Of a stretch of DNA of 64,000 nucleotides, positions 7,824-16,728 are shown one piece after another. The notes below the pieces were generated by a model, which was not told where the DNA came from, searched no databases, and saw only the letters and a list, made by a program, of their open reading frames with translations. The stretch comes from Chitinophagaceae bacterium (GTDB lineage: Bacteria > Bacteroidota > Bacteroidia > Chitinophagales > Chitinophagaceae): positions 1-64,000 of the forward strand of contig JAHBTK010000005.1 in assembly GCA_019638625.1 (NCBI GenBank), given 5' to 3'. Numbering within the stretch: the stretch's first letter is position 1; each line of letters begins with the position of its first letter. The position numbers were made by a program, and so were the translations under genes.

Positions 7824-10280
7824 GTGATTAAACGATTACTCTCTAAAAAAAATCTCATATTTAAAAGGCTGATTGTTACAATTTTTGTACTTCTATCATC
7901 TATACAATTTTCTTTTTGCCAGGAAGCCGGACTGTTCAGGGTTACGGGAAAAGTCATTGAAGCGGATGCCCGTACTTCGCTGGGGTTTGCAACCGTGCAA
8001 TTGTTCAGGCAGGGAAACAACACGTCCGTTGCTATTGTTAACTCCGCCGAAAACGGCACGTTTACCCTGGAAACCGACAGGGAAGGAGCTTATTATGTCC
8101 TGGTTGAGTTTATCGGATATGATAGTTATACTTCAGCAATTATTAACCTGAGCCGGGAGCATCCACAGCATCAATTAGGTGCCATTTCGCTTACCGTTTC
8201 CGGTAAAACGCTGGATGAGATATTGGTGCAGGCGGAAAAAAGCACCATGCAACTGGCTTTGGACAAAAAAATATTCAATGTGGGGAAAGACCTGGCCAAT
8301 GCAGGCGGTACCGGCATCGATATTCTCAGTAATATACCTTCGGTGGCAGTAGACGTAGAGGGAAATGTGAGCCTCAGGGGCAGCAGCAGTGTACGGATAC
8401 TGATCGATGGGAAACCATCGGGGTTGGTAAGCATAAAAGGAGGTGCCGGTTTGCAGCAGTTGCAGGCAAACATGATCGAAAGGGTAGAAATTATTACCAA
8501 TCCGTCTGCCCGGTACGAAGCGGAAGGCATGGGAGGTATTATTAATATTGTTTTGAAAAAAGAAAGACGGGAAGGTTTCAATGGCTCCTTTGAGGTGATA
8601 GCCGGTTATCCGGAAAATTTCGGGTTGGCTGCCAATGTTAACTATCGTAAAAAGAATATTAATTTTTTTGTGAACTATACGGCATCCTACCGGAACGCGC
8701 CGGGCAGAAATCATCTCTACCAGGAAGTGTATCGCAACGACAGCACATTCATCAGCACCAAGGACATGCAGTCGAGGCTGAACGGTATGTACAATACCGC
8801 CCGGGCGGGGCTGGATTATTTTTTAAATGAAAAGAATATTATTACGGCCGCTTATACCTACAGGATCAGCAAAGGAAAACGTTATTCGGACATCATTTAC
8901 CATGATTACGAGGCTACGCTGAAAAACCTCACCGGCATAACCAAACGTACGCAGGATGAAACGGAAACGGAACCGAATTCCGAGTATGCGCTGACGTATA
9001 AGAAAACATTTAAGCGCCAGGGACATGAGTTGGTCGTGGATCTGAGGCACCTGAACAACTGGGAAAACTCAGATCAGTATTTCGGGCAGGATGTATTTAA
9101 TCCCAACGGCAGCCCTTCCGGTATACCCTATCTGCTGCAACGATCGGTAAACTTTGAAACGGAAAAGCAATACTTGTTTCAACTGGATTACATTCATCCT
9201 TTTGGAGAAAACGGGAAATTTGAGACCGGGTTGCGCAGCAGCTTCCGTAATATGACCAACGATTTTACAGTTACCGAACGGGATGAAAATAACAACTGGT
9301 TTGAATTACCGGGGTTGACCAATGATTTTTTGTACGAGGAGAACATTCACGCTTTATACGCGATATTCGCCAACAAGCTCAAAAAGCTGACTTACCAGGT
9401 GGGGGCACGGGCCGAGGTTACGGATGTAACTACTACGCTCAAACAAACCAACGAAGTGAATCCGCGGGACTATACCAACCTGTTTCCCAGCGCCCATTTA
9501 ACCTATGATCTACCCGAAGGGCATGCTTTACAGGCGAGTTATTCTAAAAGAGTACGCCGGCCGCAGTACAATGACCTCAGCCCTTTTATGACCTATAGCG
9601 ATAACCGTAATTACTGGAGCGGTAACCCGGACCTGAATCCTGAATTTACCGATGCGTTTGAACTGGGGCATATCAAATATATGGACAAAGCTTCTGTCAG
9701 CTCTTCTGTTTACTACCGGTACACCACCGGCAAGATACTTTCCGTAAGGGAAGTATATGAAGACGGCACCTCTTTTACCCACCCGGAAAACCTGGCTACA
9801 GAAAATTCTTTTGGAGCGGAATTTACGGGATCGTATTCTCCTGTCACACGCTGGAAAATGGATGCCAGCCTCAATTTTTTCAGGGCGATCATAGACGGAA
9901 GGAACCTTAACCAGGATTTTGAAAGCGACACCTATAGCTGGATTGCACGTTTACTGAGCAGGGTAACGGTCTGGAAGAATACCGATATCCAGTTTCGCGG
10001 CAATTACGAAGCGCCGCAACAGTTGCCACAGGGCCGAAGAAAATCGCTGGCAACGCTGGATATTTCCACCAGCAAGGATATACTGAAGGATAAGGCAACG
10101 CTGACGCTCAATATAATGGATGTATTCAATTCCCGGAAATACCGGTCTGTTATAGAAGGCGCCAATTTTTATTCTACCACCATGTCACAGGGCAGGTTAC
10201 GACAGGTAAATCTTACGTTTAATTATCGTTTACGCCAGGCAAAGAAAAAGGTGAAAGAAGGGTTGGATGCAGAGATGTAG
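7824..10280 (+). CDS. outer membrane beta-barrel receptor (TonB-dependent receptor-like, OMP_b-brl_3 type)
   Basis: Outer-membrane protein of 818 residues. After a signal peptide (about 1-32) comes a carboxypeptidase-regulatory-like beta domain (about 38-125), then a plug domain (about 135-245, with the VSLRGSSSVRILIDGKPSG stretch and the end GMGGIINIVLKK), then a long beta-barrel with aromatic C-terminal strands. The plug-plus-barrel form is that of TonB-dependent transporters, in the subgroup often called outer membrane beta-barrel family protein. No partner gene or ligand is evident. The start is a GTG preceded by a purine-poor region, so the exact N-terminus is slightly uncertain. Confidence 0.85.
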   Translation: MIKRLLSKKNLIFKRLIVTIFVLLSSIQFSFCQEAGLFRVTGKVIEADARTSLGFATVQLFRQGNNTSVAIVNSAENGTFTLETDREGAYYVLVEFIGYDSYTSAIINLSREHPQHQLGAISLTVSGKTLDEILVQAEKSTMQLALDKKIFNVGKDLANAGGTGIDILSNIPSVAVDVEGNVSLRGSSSVRILIDGKPSGLVSIKGGAGLQQLQANMIERVEIITNPSARYEAEGMGGIINIVLKKERREGFNGSFEVIAGYPENFGLAANVNYRKKNINFFVNYTASYRNAPGRNHLYQEVYRNDSTFISTKDMQSRLNGMYNTARAGLDYFLNEKNIITAAYTYRISKGKRYSDIIYHDYEATLKNLTGITKRTQDETETEPNSEYALTYKKTFKRQGHELVVDLRHLNNWENSDQYFGQDVFNPNGSPSGIPYLLQRSVNFETEKQYLFQLDYIHPFGENGKFETGLRSSFRNMTNDFTVTERDENNNWFELPGLTNDFLYEENIHALYAIFANKLKKLTYQVGARAEVTDVTTTLKQTNEVNPRDYTNLFPSAHLTYDLPEGHALQASYSKRVRRPQYNDLSPFMTYSDNRNYWSGNPDLNPEFTDAFELGHIKYMDKASVSSSVYYRYTTGKILSVREVYEDGTSFTHPENLATENSFGAEFTGSYSPVTRWKMDASLNFFRAIIDGRNLNQDFESDTYSWIARLLSRVTVWKNTDIQFRGNYEAPQQLPQGRRKSLATLDISTSKDILKDKATLTLNIMDVFNSRKYRSVIEGANFYSTTMSQGRLRQVNLTFNYRLRQAKKKVKEGLDAEM

Positions 10281-10353
10281 ATCCTGTCCAGTTTCCATAC
10301 TTGGCCCAAGGACAGTCAGGTTTCCAGATTTGGATTATCAATCTGAGTGGTTA

Positions 10354-11169
10354 TTATCCTAAAGCCACATCAAGGGCCATCATTACGATGAAACCGCCGA
10401 TAAAGCCCAGGGTTGCCGCGTCTGAGTTTCTGTTTTGCTGCGCTTCCGGGATCACTTCCTCCACTACCACAAAGATCATGGCGCCGGCCGCAAAAGCAAG
10501 GGCATAGGGTAATATGGGTGTAAAAGTAGCCACTGCCACAGCACCCAGAACGCCGGCTACAGGCTCTACTATGGCAGACAACTGACCATAGAAAAAGCTT
10601 TTTCTCCTGCTTAGCCCCATTCGCCGCAGTGGCATGGATACGGCAATTCCTTCCGGAAAGTTTTGCAAACCGATACCGATGGCCAGGGCTACCGCTCCAC
10701 CAATACTTGCTTCCGGTATTCCTGCAGCTACTCCGCCAAATAATACGCCCACCGCAAGCCCCTCCGGTATATTGTGCAGGGTAATGGCCAATACCAGCAA
10801 TGTTGTTCGTTGCCAGGGCGATTTAACGCCTTCCACCTGCTTGAAGTTTACATGCAGGTGTGGAAGGATCTTATCAAGCATATACAGAAAACCGGCGCCG
10901 GTCAGGAAACCCAGTACCGCGGGAATAACTTTTACAAACCCGCCCCCTTCGCTCATATCGATCGCCGGTATCAGGAGACTCCAGATGCTGGCAGCCACCA
11001 TCACTCCCCCGGTAAAACCCAACATACCATCGAGAATACTACGGTTCATACTTTTAAAAAAGAAAACAAAGGAGGCGCCGGCTGCTGTGACCAGCCACGT
11101 AAAAGTGGTGGCATATAAGGCTGCAAGTATCGGGTCAATTTTTTCCAGGTAATGAATGACAGATTCCAT
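10354..11169 (-). CDS. ZIP family divalent metal transporter
   Basis: Inner-membrane ZIP transporter of 271 residues with about eight hydrophobic segments. The two metal-site helices carry LHNIPEGLAVG and LQNFPEGIAVS, the H/QNxPEG signatures of helices IV and V in the ZupT/GufA branch, which imports zinc, iron or manganese into the cytosol. The long His-poor loop suggests a GufA-like form. It is the last gene of a tight operon: 2 bp after the thioredoxin gene, which is 10 bp after a TonB receptor gene. The order implies that a metal crosses the outer membrane by the receptor and the inner membrane by this protein. Confidence 0.88.
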   Translation of the reverse strand: MESVIHYLEKIDPILAALYATTFTWLVTAAGASFVFFFKSMNRSILDGMLGFTGGVMVAASIWSLLIPAIDMSEGGGFVKVIPAVLGFLTGAGFLYMLDKILPHLHVNFKQVEGVKSPWQRTTLLVLAITLHNIPEGLAVGVLFGGVAAGIPEASIGGAVALAIGIGLQNFPEGIAVSMPLRRMGLSRRKSFFYGQLSAIVEPVAGVLGAVAVATFTPILPYALAFAAGAMIFVVVEEVIPEAQQNRNSDAATLGFIGGFIVMMALDVALG

Positions 11170-11171
11170 AA

Positions 11172-11708
11172 TCAGTTAGGGTAACCGGTTGTTAAAGATG
11201 ATTCAATGGGGTTGGGTTTTTCCTTTGCCGAAGTTACGGTAGTCAGCGAATGTATCAGCTCTTTCAGTTCCCCGGGATACAATACCCCGTTATACCTGAA
11301 GACCACCTGGTAATTTTCGTTGAGCGCCACCCAGGCAGGAAAGGAAATTTCATCGCCGTCATTCAGAGTGGTCACCAGTTCATGCAGACCGGTAGCCATG
11401 CCATTGGGTTTGTAATGATAAGTCTTCCCCCCAAAGTCAAGGCTTTTTCCTGTTTCAGCATCAAATTTTATATAGTAAATATTGTTTAATGCGGAGGACA
11501 GCTCCCGGTTGCTGCGCAGGAGGTTTTGCTGTAACTGGCAATACTGACACCAGTCAGTAGATAGCAGGATCAATACGGATTTGGCTTCTGCCCGCATGCT
11601 GCTGTCCAGCTTTTCAACAGCGAGTGGTTTTACCTGGGCAGCAACGTTACTTGCGACCAGCAGTGCCGTTGTCAGGGTAAGTAAGTATATTTTCTTTGCT
11701 CGTGTCAT
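11172..11708 (-). CDS. periplasmic thioredoxin-fold protein
   Basis: Thioredoxin-family protein of about 178 residues with a cleavable signal peptide (residues 1-24, ending VAAQ). The redox motif is C54-Q-Y-C57 in TDWCQYCQLQQ, and the fold continues with the cis-Pro region ISFPAWVAL. The frame is open further upstream to 11783, but those codons overlap the receptor gene and have no signal-peptide character; the ATG at 11708 gives a proper leader and a 10-bp gap. Probably a reductase or oxidase of surface or periplasmic cysteines; in this operon it could keep the CxxC of the receptor's plug or the bound metal in the right state, which is inference. Confidence 0.85.
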   Translation of the reverse strand: MTRAKKIYLLTLTTALLVASNVAAQVKPLAVEKLDSSMRAEAKSVLILLSTDWCQYCQLQQNLLRSNRELSSALNNIYYIKFDAETGKSLDFGGKTYHYKPNGMATGLHELVTTLNDGDEISFPAWVALNENYQVVFRYNGVLYPGELKELIHSLTTVTSAKEKPNPIESSLTTGYPN

Positions 11709-11718
11709 ATAGTTGATA

Positions 11719-14025
11719 TCATCTTGACAGTATATACCGTATACCAAGGAACCCCCTGATGCCCTGGTTGGGTCCATACACATACGACGGATCGAATGTT
11801 AATCCATAGGGATTATCTGCCGTAACCAGCGCCTGTCCGTTTGTATCAAATTGAACATTTTTGTCAAACGGGTCCCCGGCCCTGGCAATAATAAAAGGAG
11901 TTCCTTTGTTGGGTGTCCAGTTCAGCAGGTTTTTTATACCTCCGTAAACATCCACATACTTTCCTATCTTTTTTGTGAGCTGAATGTTCTGGATACTCCA
12001 CCAGGGTGAATAGGCACTCCGGGGGTCGTGTTCGCTTAATAAGGGTAGCCGCATCGGTCCATACAGGTTGCCTGTATAGTCTACCGATAACCGGATGCTT
12101 CTAAATGTGTATCCCAGGTTCCAGACACCGGAAAACTTTTCCGCGAATAACTGTCTTTTTTTTAGACCCTCATGGGTATTATATACATCCATCGCCGTAG
12201 CTCCGGCCAGGATTTTCAAACCTGCCGGAAAAGTGATATCGATGTTTAATGATACCCCTCTGGATACAGCCGTTCCGGAAAGGTTATCATAAATTATCTG
12301 GTTAGGGTTGGTATCGTAGTCCGGAATGATTTTGTTGGTAAACCAGGTATAGAATGCTGTAGCATCCAGTCCTATGAAAGTATTGCCCGCATAGATCTTT
12401 TTGACAAAATTCAGGTTACCGTTCCAGGACCTTTCCGGTTTCAGGTCATTCGCAAATACCACCTCACGGGCTCCGGTAAGCGCTGCGTGATCTTCTGTAA
12501 ATACGTTAGCCACCCTGTAGCCATTACCAAAGCTTACACGCAAAACACTTGTTTTGTTAGTTGAATTCCACTTGTAGTTGACGCGGGGGGTAAAAATGCT
12601 TCCGTGTAAGGAGTTGTAATCGTATCGCATACCCGCCAGTAACTTGTTGTTATCATCCAGTATGATCTCATCCTGTACAAATAGTCCCGGCAGGTTGGTA
12701 TGGGCGGGCTTGTTTTTATTGATATCAACAGCGCTGGCAGTGGCAGGGGTATTATCATCGTAATAGGTATACCGGTAGGTGAGTCCTGATAAGAAGTCAT
12801 GCCTGCCTATGGCTTTGAACCAGGTAAGTTGTCCGAAACCTATATACTGGTCAGCCAGGTAGAGGCTATTGCCATAGGCGCTGTTTTGGTTATGTCCATT
12901 GGCGCTGAACTGGAAAATGATCTTTTCTTTCACCGGGAGTTGGTAAGCGCCGAACAATTCCCACCGCCTGGTATAAATACTTTCTCCATATACCTCCTCA
13001 CCCCCTCTGAATTTCCTTGACCAGTTCATTTCCCCGCCCCACCGGTCTTCGTACACATACCTCGTTGCCAATGTGAAAAGACGGTTGTCTTTTCTTTCAA
13101 TATTCCATTTATTAAAAACGGATAACCTGTTCTGCAGGGTCACATCTGTAAAATTATCCCGGTTGTTATCCACTGCATTCTGATAATTGAAATAATTAAC
13201 TCCCAGTAAAGACTGCGTGTTGCCGGAAACTTTGAACTTTGCCGATATGTCGGTATTGATCTCACCCCAGCTTGTCGCGAATATATCCGCCGATATCAGG
13301 GGAGCGTTAACCGGTTTTTTAGTTATAATATTCACCAGTCCGCCAACTGCTTCACTACCATATAGGGTAGAAGCAGGCCCCTTCACAATTTCCACTCTTT
13401 CAATTAGCGACTGGGGAATACCGCTCAGGCCATATACTGTAGACAAACCGCTTACGATAGGCATGCCGTCTATCAGCACCATGGTATAGGGTCCTTCAAG
13501 ACCATTAATATGTATATCTCCGGTATTACAGATGTTGCAATTCAGTTGTGGACGGACGCCGTTTATATTTTGCAATGCGTCGAAGATAGAAGGAGTGGGG
13601 TTCGCCTTAAAAAAACGGGCACTATAGACTTCAACCGGCACCGGGCTTTCCAATTTGGAGAGCTCCTTCATTGTGCCGGAAACAACCACCTCTTCTAATG
13701 ATGATTCCACAGCAGGTTCCAAAACAAAGTTATGTTCACTTTCACTGTCTTTTATTTCAATGTTTGTTTTAATGCGCCGGAACCCTACGGAACTGATTTC
13801 CAGTTGCCAGGTTCCATAGGACAAACCCTTCAGGTCATATCTTCCGGCGTTGTCGCTTATAGCGCCGGCTTTCAGTTTGGGTATGGAAACCGTTGCTGCA
13901 TGGATGATCTCTCCACCTGAGCTCCTGATCACTCCCGAAATATTACCTGTTTGAGCGAAGCCCGGAATGCCGGCTATCAGCAGACAGATGATCAGGAAAA
14001 ATTTGTCGGGTCTTAAACGGCTCAT
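11719..14025 (-). CDS. TonB-dependent receptor, probably for a metal or metal chelate
   Basis: Outer-membrane TonB-dependent receptor of 768 residues: signal peptide (1-24, ending GFAQ), carboxypeptidase-like domain (about 27-103), plug (about 115-235, with GLEGPYTMVLIDGMP and the closing VGGLVNIITKKP), and a 22-strand-type barrel to the C-terminus. The plug carries a cysteine pair, C163-N-I-C166, in the loop just before the conserved INGLEGPY strand. Downstream are a periplasmic thioredoxin and a ZIP metal importer in the same operon, so metal uptake is the likely job. The promoter spacer holds a perfect palindrome, so expression is probably repressed when the metal is plentiful. The metal itself cannot be read from the sequence. 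Confidence 0.88.
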   Translation of the reverse strand: MSRLRPDKFFLIICLLIAGIPGFAQTGNISGVIRSSGGEIIHAATVSIPKLKAGAISDNAGRYDLKGLSYGTWQLEISSVGFRRIKTNIEIKDSESEHNFVLEPAVESSLEEVVVSGTMKELSKLESPVPVEVYSARFFKANPTPSIFDALQNINGVRPQLNCNICNTGDIHINGLEGPYTMVLIDGMPIVSGLSTVYGLSGIPQSLIERVEIVKGPASTLYGSEAVGGLVNIITKKPVNAPLISADIFATSWGEINTDISAKFKVSGNTQSLLGVNYFNYQNAVDNNRDNFTDVTLQNRLSVFNKWNIERKDNRLFTLATRYVYEDRWGGEMNWSRKFRGGEEVYGESIYTRRWELFGAYQLPVKEKIIFQFSANGHNQNSAYGNSLYLADQYIGFGQLTWFKAIGRHDFLSGLTYRYTYYDDNTPATASAVDINKNKPAHTNLPGLFVQDEIILDDNNKLLAGMRYDYNSLHGSIFTPRVNYKWNSTNKTSVLRVSFGNGYRVANVFTEDHAALTGAREVVFANDLKPERSWNGNLNFVKKIYAGNTFIGLDATAFYTWFTNKIIPDYDTNPNQIIYDNLSGTAVSRGVSLNIDITFPAGLKILAGATAMDVYNTHEGLKKRQLFAEKFSGVWNLGYTFRSIRLSVDYTGNLYGPMRLPLLSEHDPRSAYSPWWSIQNIQLTKKIGKYVDVYGGIKNLLNWTPNKGTPFIIARAGDPFDKNVQFDTNGQALVTADNPYGLTFDPSYVYGPNQGIRGFLGIRYILSR

Positions 14026-14074
14026 TGCTAAACGGTATACCTGGTAAATAACACTTAATTAATAAATTACAGGA

Positions 14075-14104
14075 CAAAATTAATAAGTTAGATTAATCTA
14101 ACAA
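14075..14104 (-). promoter_or_regulatory. promoter with embedded palindromic operator for the receptor-thioredoxin-ZIP operon
   Basis: Read on the minus strand there is a Bacteroidota-type promoter: TTG (14104-14102), 19 nt, then TAATTTTG (14082-14075), matching TAnnTTTG. The spacer is filled by GTTAGATTAATCTAAC (14087-14102), a perfect 16-bp palindrome. The start codon is 49 nt downstream of the -7 element. The half-site TTAG..CTAA resembles boxes bound by DtxR/IdeR/MntR-type metalloregulators; a repressor bound here would block the polymerase. The regulator is not encoded in this window. Confidence 0.7.
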
Positions 14105-14230
14105 AATTATTTTTTATTTCTTTTGGGTAGGGTTAAAAAAGGCAGGATACCTATTTGGTAATGATGATTTTATATTTTTCTCCGTGTTGCTGTGCGGTAG
14201 CTTCGCCGTTGTTTGGCATAGACAATCCGG

Positions 14231-15088
14231 TTATCGTTCCCGGAATATTTTTTTCACATTTTCCAGGGCCAGGTCATATCCCTTTCTGTCTGCAAATATG
14301 CGCGGGTTGTAAGGTTCACCGGGTTGCCGTTTTTTATGCAATCCGAACTGGCTGGCGTGCGATGCCACCCATAGATCGAAGTTCAGTTCCTGCATAGCGG
14401 TGAGGGTATAGCTGAGGTCCTGTTTTATTTCCGGATATTCCGATACTTCTGAGAATTTTCGGGAGGTGATAATGGTAGGGATATTGGCAATAAGCACTTT
14501 GAAGGTTCCGCTTTCATCAGTAACCTCCAGCAGGTAACTGCTGGAGCCTTTGGTGTGCCCGGGGTGATGCAGCATGGTTAGTTTTGTATCGCCCAGTTGA
14601 ATGATATCTTTGTCCTGCAATAGCTTGTCAGGTTTTACAGGTGCAAAACTTACGCCAAGGTAGCCAAGCTCATAATCGGTAGCGCCGCCGGACTTCGCTT
14701 CCGGGGCATCTTTCTGATTAACCCAAAACTCCGCGCCGGTTTCCTTTTTGATAGCGGCCATAGCCCCCAGGTGATCATAATGTGCCTGGGTGGTGAGCAG
14801 TATCCTGGTATCCGTATATTTGAATCCAAGTTTTTCGATACTGTTTTTGATCAGTTGTTTTGAATCGGCCAATCCTGTATTGATCAAAATATTTCCTTTG
14901 CCGGTAACCACCAGGTAGGCGGCCAGGTCGTAGGTACCCACATAGTACAAGTTACCCACGATCCGGAACGGCTCATATGGTTTTGACCAATCAGCCGGGT
15001 TATTTTTGGGTTCATTCACCTTTTGAGCCATAGCAGGGAACAATACCCCTGTAAACAGGATCATCAGAAAGCTGATAGTTATCTTCAT
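14231..15088 (-). CDS. subclass B3 metallo-beta-lactamase, GOB-like
   Basis: Secreted metallo-hydrolase of 285 residues with a signal peptide (1-21, ending PAMA). It has the subclass B3 pattern, but the first zinc ligand of the HxHxDH motif is glutamine: Q101-A-H103-Y-D105-H106. That substitution is the hallmark of the GOB enzymes of Elizabethkingia. Further ligands are H178 in HHPGHTKGSSSY and H244 in ASHASQFGLHKK, both placed as in B3 enzymes. It hydrolyses beta-lactams in that family, but activity and spectrum here are untested. It is a single gene, facing away from the receptor operon and not near any mobile element, so it is likely an intrinsic chromosomal gene. Confidence 0.88.
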   Translation of the reverse strand: MKITISFLMILFTGVLFPAMAQKVNEPKNNPADWSKPYEPFRIVGNLYYVGTYDLAAYLVVTGKGNILINTGLADSKQLIKNSIEKLGFKYTDTRILLTTQAHYDHLGAMAAIKKETGAEFWVNQKDAPEAKSGGATDYELGYLGVSFAPVKPDKLLQDKDIIQLGDTKLTMLHHPGHTKGSSSYLLEVTDESGTFKVLIANIPTIITSRKFSEVSEYPEIKQDLSYTLTAMQELNFDLWVASHASQFGLHKKRQPGEPYNPRIFADRKGYDLALENVKKIFRER

Positions 15089-15688
15089 AGGAGATAAAAA
15101 TAACCCAAGTTTCTGATATTGCCCTGCCGGTTGCAGGGATTTTGCTTTTAGAAAAATCTAAGACAATCTCCATTGCAGCAGCTACATGAAATTGCTGAAG
15201 ACATCGTCATATCGAACGAGCAACACGGGAACTTTACTATCATCGTTCTTGGCGTGAGTGAGATACCAGCCTGCGGCAGGCAGGTCTGCCGGGCTTTGGT
15301 ACTAATGCCCAACTTTTGTACTACTGCCTAACAGATTTACCTTCGGTGAGAAAGTTCTCTCCCGCCGCAACATACTTTTAATTCAAACTTCATGATGGTG
15401 GGATCGAAAGGACGGGTAAGACTCTTTGTATTTTGCTATCAGCACTAAATCAAAGTGTATAACTATTGAACCTCTCGCACGTTATTGCGAGCCGCGTGAT
15501 CAAACTTGAAATATCAACCTGTTGCGCGGCAAAGAAATCTCAATTCAGAATAAAACCTCTTTCATTGTTTAACTAAGGTATACTGTCTTTTATGTGTAAA
15601 GGGTTATTTTAAAAGCGAAATTCCTGCTGCCGGTTGTTGAAACTTACAAAGCCGGCGTGAGGAAGGTAGCGGTGGGATGATGAAAAGT
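15089..15688. other. 600-bp intergenic region without a recognisable gene
   Basis: No frame of credible length or composition is seen on either strand. It holds a GC-rich palindromic stretch at 15269-15292 that shares the 11-mer CTGCGGCAGGC (15271-15281) with repeat block B at 2.4 and 3.4 kb. Near 15484-15540 there is an ATTGCGAG phrase and a 6-bp inverted repeat (GCCGCG 15491-15496 and CGCGGC 15535-15540), of the kind seen in dispersed intergenic repeats. It separates two unrelated minus-strand genes. Confidence 0.5.
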
Positions 15689-16651
15689 TTAGTGGCTGGC
15701 CAGAAAATCCTGCACATCTTTTGTCCATTCCTGCCGGTATTTCAACAGGTAGTTTTCATGTCCGGCGGATGGATAAGTTTTCAGCTCTTTTTCACCGGAC
15801 AGGTTTTTGAAAATCCGATTGGTTTCGTCGTGGCTGACAGTCTTGTCACCTTCTCCGTACAGATACAATACCGGGCAGTTTACTTTTAAAGCATAATCCA
15901 CCGGGTTGTGTCCAAATGCCCAGAATCCGTTCTGGATACCACCCCAGAACACCAGTAACCCGGCCATGGGGAAGATAGGCGCATTCATATTTCTAAACCT
16001 GGCGCATACTGTTTCATACATCGTTCCGAAAGGGCATTCGAGAATGATGGCGCGGGGATCGATATCGTAGCTGTCAAACGCTTTCAGAACAGCGACGGCA
16101 CCCATGGAAGTTCCAAACAGGTATATGTTTTCTTCTTTTTGCTCCTTAAGATAATCGATCGCGTATTTTACCTGCACAGCCTCCTTAAACCCGATAGTGG
16201 TTACCTTTCCTTCCGACCCGCCGCTGCCGGCAAAGTCCACCAGCAATGTATTGTAGCCAAGGCTGTCAAATATTGCGCCTTTATCAAGCATAGTGGATTT
16301 GCTTCCCGCATAGCCGTGAAACAGTACGACAGTTCCTTTTATGGAATCGTTGCCAGCTTCTTTTTTGTTGAAATACCAGCATTCCGTTTGCATGTTTCCC
16401 GGCAGTTTAACGGTTTGGTAGGCGCCGGACGGCAATATCTTATTTTCCGGCCTGGGATTGTTAACTCCGAATACAAGGGCTTTTATTTTGGCAAGACCGG
16501 AAAGTTTGTCCGGGTTTTGCGTTTTTTCAACGGAACTGTCAACAAAATGGGTAAACTTATATGCGTGGAAGCAGGCCACGATATTCATACAAATAAGTCC
16601 GGCGAGCAGGATCCACAATGAGCGGCGTAATAGTTTTTTTCTTTTCAGCAC
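15689..16651 (-). CDS. membrane-anchored alpha/beta hydrolase
   Basis: Alpha/beta-hydrolase fold protein of 320 residues with a basic N-terminus and a hydrophobic segment (about 10-27) ending IVAC, which could be either a signal anchor or a lipobox. The oxyanion strand is VVLFHGYAGS (about 130-139), the nucleophile elbow is G-T-S-M-G (about 192-196), the acid is in LYGEGDKTV and the His in SAGHENYLLKY near the C-terminus. So the catalytic triad is complete. Substrate unknown; the closest general type is the BEM46/DUF1749-like serine hydrolases. It is transcribed alone; the upstream gap contains CGGACACTAA at 16682, similar to a motif at 3282. Confidence 0.82.
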   Translation of the reverse strand: MLKRKKLLRRSLWILLAGLICMNIVACFHAYKFTHFVDSSVEKTQNPDKLSGLAKIKALVFGVNNPRPENKILPSGAYQTVKLPGNMQTECWYFNKKEAGNDSIKGTVVLFHGYAGSKSTMLDKGAIFDSLGYNTLLVDFAGSGGSEGKVTTIGFKEAVQVKYAIDYLKEQKEENIYLFGTSMGAVAVLKAFDSYDIDPRAIILECPFGTMYETVCARFRNMNAPIFPMAGLLVFWGGIQNGFWAFGHNPVDYALKVNCPVLYLYGEGDKTVSHDETNRIFKNLSGEKELKTYPSAGHENYLLKYRQEWTKDVQDFLASH

Positions 16652-16728
16652 TTTGTACAGGAGTTGAAGGATTGAACAGGTCGGACACTAAAATAAACCA
16701 TAATCAGGAATTGATACTCCACCGTTAA

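Noticed and set aside
8175..8714. Minus-strand frames of 136 and 179 codons inside the beta-barrel receptor gene
   Set aside because: They are antisense to conserved plug and barrel sequence and lack any recognisable domain.
11709..11783. Longer N-terminus for the thioredoxin-like protein
   Set aside because: The extra codons lie in the receptor gene and would put polar residues before the signal peptide.
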